Below, piece by piece: positions 59,381 to 64,000 of a stretch of 64,000 nt of DNA. The translations under genes and the position numbers were made by a program. The DNA lies in NCBI GenBank assembly GCA_904063045.1, contig CAJFCJ010000019.1:2061700-2125699 (forward strand), given 5' to 3'. Source of the stretch: Dimorphilus gyrociliatus. Lineage: Eukaryota > Annelida > Polychaeta > Dinophilidae. Under the pieces are notes generated by a model that ran no database searches, was not told the origin of the DNA, and saw only the letters and a program-made list of their open reading frames with translations. The stretch's first letter is position 1, and each line of letters opens with the position of its first letter.

Positions 59381-62300
59381 TTACTTTGGACTAGTTTCGG
59401 ATTCAGGTTTTTTTACAGTATCTGCCCGCTTTTCCGGAGTGGCAACGTTCGTCTCCGGTGTTTCATTTTTTTCAATTGAAGATTTATTTTCATATAATTT
59501 AGCGTGCTCCGAATCCCCTCCTTTTACATCCTCCTCTTTTACCTATTTGAAATAAAATTATTATTTGTTTATCCGTTATAGATCGTGCTTGAATTGAAGT
59601 TTACCTGAATTCTATATTTATATATAGGCTCTGTCGATAAGATCTTTCCTGAACTAAGGAGAAAAGTTCTTCCCTTCATTCCCTCCTTTGGGGGAGGACT
59701 CCACCAATTCATTAGAGACGATACTAATGGAACCTGTCGTAGAACTCCCTCTGAAGCCAGTTTCTTTTGGTGTTCTTCGACCAGCTCTAGTTCAGCTTTT
59801 TCGATGCCTTGCTTAACAACATCGGCCATAATTTCTAGATATCTACTGGCCTCCTCAACTTCTTTGGCCTTAGAGACAACTAAGCCCACTAATTCCTCCA
59901 AATCGGTTGCATTTGTTACTAAACCAAAACGAACACAGGCTGTTTGAAGATTGTCAAAACCTAAACTGAAAGCTGTATCACGAGATTTTAACTCGTGGAC
60001 CAAACCAATATTCAGAGTATTAATATTTTTCATATCGTCGTCAGACCACTGCCTATTCAAATAGCCATCAGGAACATATTGAACTGCTCCCAAACCAGCC
60101 CAATTTTGAACCTTAATTAAATTTAAATTCGCATAAGTTGACACTACCCTGTCAAATTCTTTGCGCATCTCAATGGTGGCATTCAATATTGGAAGTTGGC
60201 GTTCTATACAGGCAACTAAGGCATCGATATCGCCTGTAGTTGTACCCATTGCATGAGCCGTTTCAAGTGGAGCGAATCTGATACAAGCACCAGCAGCTTC
60301 AACATCAACAGCCGAAAGGAACACTTTGCCTATCTCTCTCTTAATAGTTTCCACAAGCCAAATATTCAAAGAGTGTAAATAAGATATTGAGTCATCATTA
60401 TTTTCTTTTAGAGCATTCTTAATTTCTTTATCATTAGCTTTATCTGCTTCCCTAATTTTTTCCTTCTTTTCCCTCTCTCTCTCCTTTTCCTTACCTTTTT
60501 CAACTAAATAAAATCAATAAATATTTGATAAATATTAAAATAACGTTCATACCTTCTTTCTCACTACTAGACGACGTCAGATCGGGATAGTATTGAAATA
60601 CAACCGTTGGATTTTCAATTTCAAATGTAACCTTTTTTTAAAAAAAATTATTAAATTATTATGTCGTTCGTTTCTAGTTTCGTTTTTGAAATTAATCAAA
60701 CAATCAACTACGGGATGAAAGTTAAAGGATAAAAAGGCTGTAGTGAATTTATACTAAAGCAAAAATTAATAGTTTTTCGTTTGTTTTGTTCGTTTTTTAG
60801 TGAGAGATAAACATATAATCCAACTTACTAAAGCATTTATTGCCTTAGTAACCAGTTGCTTTGCAACACCACCAATCGAGTCAGGCATCTCATTCTTCTC
60901 CTCTTCGGATGACGCTCTCTTACTCTATATTTTGTATAATAGTCGCAATAAATAAATAAGAACCATCACCATTTGAATAAAAACAACAACAAAACCTTAC
61001 CAAATGTCGTATTTGCTTCAGCTTGTTTAATTTTTCAACAAGGTAATTAGCCTATTATGACGTGTCATAAAAATTAGTATGAATAATAAAACTATCAAAA
61101 AATTATGATGACTCACTAATGTGACAGCTCCCTGAACACGTTCAACCATACCTTCGTGTCCCATTTCTTGGAGACACATCCATAAGCCGAGACAACACAA
61201 TCTTGATTTGTTTGTAACTTGAATCAGGCCGGCTGCATGAGAATCATTTGGATCTTGCTCTTTATATAGAACAACGTGCGGAATTAGCGGTAAACCAAAC
61301 CAAGAAGATAAATTCAAGCTGATACTATCTCCAGTTTTTGCAGAGTTTATGGAAGTCGGGACACTATATAGTACAAGAGTAGCTAGATTAGCTCCTTCAA
61401 CGTGTAACCAGATATTGTGTTTAGAGCAAATATCCTGCATTTTACCAATATCGTCTACATGTCCTATTAGTGGGGTCCCAGCATAACAAATCACAAGAGT
61501 TGGACAACGATTTTCCTTTTGATCTTCGGCAATTGCCTTTTCCAAAAGAGAAATATCCATCTTGTTCTGAGCGCCAACCTTTTTAGTACAGGGGATTGTA
61601 TTAACGCACCATAATGGTAAAGATAGCTGGGCACAGAGATATTGAGCCAACCCTGGACGTGCTGCTGCCGAAATGTAAATGACAGGTGGTTTATTTACAA
61701 GAGCATCAAATCCATCGCTTGTTAGAGAGGGAAACTTTTTCAATAAGCTTAATCTACTAATTCTTACTAAACATTCACGTTCATCTTCGTTAAAGTATGC
61801 TGTCCCATTGTCGAAACGAAACAATCTGCATAGCCAACGAGTTGTATCGGTGAGAATAGTACTTGTTAAATGACGGAGATGATTTGGCTCGAAAAGAGAA
61901 ATATACGAAGCAACACTCTGAGAAAGGACGGCGAGTTCAGCAACGCCATCGACTTCACGCTGTCTTGGCTTTATCAAACGATTTACGTCGAAATCTTTTG
62001 CGTAATTCTCGTATATAATTAAATTCTCTAAATGTTTAAAGATATCATTCCTTGGTAGACCTCTGTTTTTATAATAAAACTCGGTTGATATTAAGCAAAA
62101 CATACTTGGAATATCCTTACTTTCCCCTCAGTTCTTCGGGTACATGTTTACTTAGTCTTTCTCTCTTTCGCTCCTCTCTCTCATCCTCCCATTTTCTATT
62201 CAAATATTTGACCGGTAAAATTCCATTTAATTAGTTAATAAATGATTATATTACTTGTTAATTCTATCCAATATTTCATTATTTTCATTAACCTTCTCTT

Positions 62301-62541
62301 CTAAAGTTGCCAGCATAGGATTCATGAAGCTCTTTAATAAAAATAACACACAATAACAAAAAAATTCAAAACAGTTTCAACTCTTTACCTTGTAAAATTT
62401 CTTTTCCAAAACATTGTTGAACTCTGTGTCAGGTTTTTTGGAATTCGTCAGCAACGGTGCCTTAGCGTCTTCTACTTTTCCACTACTTTCCTGTTGTTTT
62501 GAGGCAGTTTTTTCCAAATTTTTCCCATTTTCTGCGGCCAT
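59381..62541 (-). CDS. PDXDC1: PDXDC1 pyridoxal-dependent decarboxylase-domain protein
   Basis: Start ATG 62541 (MAAENGKNLEK); stop at 59383-59381. The exon 62103-61096 region carries the group II decarboxylase-like fold: LSDTT-type LTDTTRWLCRLFRFDNGTAYF, VIYISAAARPGLAQYLC, LHVEGANLATL and SSWFGLPLIPHVVLYK. The exon around 60369-59606 carries the PDXDC1-specific C-terminal part: AGACIRFAPL, DIDALVACIERQLPIL, VLRQVPLVSSLMNWWSPP and KGRTF...STEPIYKY. The last exon is an acidic/Lys-rich tail ending ESETSPK. Several small exons between 61.05 and 60.4 kb bridge the two halves. The DPHKW block that holds the cofactor lysine in active decarboxylases reads LNLSSWFG here, so catalysis is doubtful. The biochemical role of the family is unsettled. 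Confidence 0.92.
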
Positions 62542-63286
62542 TTTTACACGCTGGCAGCGTCTAGCAGAATACAATCTAACAAAACTCCTAAAATTAGTTC
62601 TATCACTTTACGACACTATTCATTAAGTTTGTTAAATAAGTCTTGATTGGAATAGGTAGTATACAGATCGCTGATTGGTTGGAGTCAACACAAAAATTTC
62701 ATTTAAAGCGCAAACATTTTTGCGTTAATGTTATCAAAAGAGAACAATCTATATCAATTCCGAAATCAATTAAATGTATTAAATAATGGTGGGTTTAACC
62801 CAAAAATATCAACACATTTACATTCTTAAGTTTCGATGTGAAACAATTAAAATTGTACTATTTATTACTTTGTTTGTTTAATAAGTGCTTTTGAATCTTC
62901 TACCCCTGATTATTGAAGTTTTAATAGCAACTTAAACTTAATTCAGTAAAAGAAAAGTCTTTATTCAAACTGAAATTAGATTAATCGACGACCAACAACA
63001 AATTGCAGCGACATCTTTTATTATTGATTAATGGAACTGAATCACCTGAAGACTTTGTTAAGTTTATTGTTTAATCACAGTGTTTCAATCGCATCATCAC
63101 CGTTTAGGGTAATTATCTTAAAATTTTAATTTCCATTTGTTTTTTACATATTGATTTCGTGACTAATCGTAGAGTTTGCGAACTTAAATGTTAAGAATAC
63201 TTGAGCGATAATGTAGTAATGTTAGTCTATAATTTTAGCTTTCAGTATTACTGCTAATATTTGAAATAGTTGGCGGTTATATAAAT
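62542..63286. promoter_or_regulatory. Divergent spacer PDXDC1/ARB2A
   Basis: 745 bp between the two start codons. AT-rich apart from the first 40 bp next to PDXDC1. Both promoters should lie here; no individual element could be assigned. Confidence 0.4.
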
Positions 63287-64000
63287 ATGGAAGACAGTAA
63301 ATCGTCCACTTACACTCCAATGGAAGATGGAGGACCACCATCAAGATGTGGTAGAGAACCGGAAACAGGATCTGAAAAAAAAAGAGACTCTTCAAACGTC
63401 TGCTCGTCAAAACAAACTTATAATTCAAGAGAATTAAACGAAGGAGAAATATCAGCAAAAAAAGCTAAAACAGAAACATCGAATGCTGAAAAAATTTTAG
63501 CAAAAGACTACGGCTATTATTTTAACGACAGTAAGTTAAAACTATTTTACAATTGCATATGCGATATTCATTGGCTTTTTTAGATGGTGAATTAGTTCAT
63601 AATGATACAAAAGATAAGTTCGTTTATGAATTCTATGATCAAAAATCTAAAAATCAAGAAAGATACGAAAATATTGGTGACGTAAGTAATTCCTTAATAA
63701 TATATTTATTAAAAATTATTAAATTTTGATTTAATTGCTAATTAGCTAATAACAGAGATTATTTATGAAAAACTAGAATCCGAGTTCAAATTAAAAAAAT
63801 ATAATATGAAGGGTAGACCATTTCAAAATTCAGACGACAAAGATGGATTCGTATTTGCTACAGATGATTTCAATCAAAAAGATAAGATTTTACTTCTTAT
63901 ACATGGTTCAGGAGTTGTTAGAGCCGGCCAATGGGCAAGACGATTAATTATAAATGAAAGCTTAAAAACTGGAACTCAGTTTGAATATATTAAGAGAGGT
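63287..64000 (+). CDS. ARB2A: ARB2A/FAM172A-like Arb2-domain protein, 5' part
   Basis: Exons 63287-63530, 63584-63681 and 63746 onward join in phase and run off the window. The polar N-terminus (about 70 residues, KR- and S-rich) is followed by the Arb2 domain: YGYYFND, GELVHND, RYENIGD and the highly conserved LIHGSGVVRAGQWARRLIIN with GTQFEYIKRG at the edge. The His-Gly-Ser-Gly motif begins an alpha/beta-hydrolase-like fold. Arb2 proteins are tied to Argonaute-linked silencing in fission yeast and to splicing/chromatin complexes in vertebrates. The longer N-terminus than human FAM172A is notable but low-complexity. Confidence 0.92.

Noticed and set aside
1-64000. tRNA, rRNA, transposon or CRISPR content
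   Set aside because: No cloverleaf, transposase, reverse transcriptase, terminal repeat or regular spaced repeat was recognised by eye. A dedicated scan could still find small RNA genes.

Overview
The window is nuclear DNA of a small-genome animal. It is AT-rich and split into many short introns, most of about 50-80 bp with GT..AG ends. The genes are animal orthologues: chondroitin synthase, CCDC6, AUP1, BNIP3, NDUFB8, GatA/QRSL1, GPATCH4, PDXDC1, ARB2A and a TRP channel. The compactness resembles a miniaturised lophotrochozoan such as a small annelid; that placement is inference. Exon joins were read by eye from splice signals, reading phase and remembered family features. No homology search was run.

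1-21 kb: a partial PIGQ-like gene (-), then two gene pairs, each present twice. CCDC6 copies lie at 1.2 kb (+) and 16.4 kb (-). Chondroitin sulfate synthase copies lie at 7.6-4.1 kb (-) and 17.7-20.7 kb (+). Between them are QRSL1/GatA (-), a long-chain acyl-CoA synthetase (-) and NDUFB8 (+). The synthase copies differ clearly in their 5' exons and introns. They then share an apparently identical, gap-free 1,853-bp tract that includes an intron, and diverge again within the last 40 codons. This points to recent gene conversion or another recent exchange.

21.9-34.4 kb: an ABCC-type ABC transporter (+) with unusual ATPase motifs, an NHL-repeat protein with PPxY motifs at both ends (+), a single-exon C2H2 zinc-finger gene (-), AUP1 (-) and BNIP3 (+).

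35.4-49 kb: an ankyrin-TRP channel (-) with 6-nt and 18-nt microexons, a poorly resolved stretch, GPATCH4 (+) and a secreted protein with about 16 EGF-like repeats and a C-terminal ShK-like cysteine domain (+).

49.5-64 kb: a large NACHT-WD40 STAND NTPase of NWD type (-), whose 2-kb intron holds an unrecognised three-exon gene on the opposite strand; PDXDC1 (-); and the first exons of ARB2A/FAM172A (+), cut by the window edge.

The genes do not form one pathway. No RNA genes, transposons or CRISPR arrays were recognised by eye. The strongest observations are the inverted synthase pair, the nested antisense gene, the degenerate ABC transporter and the microexons.
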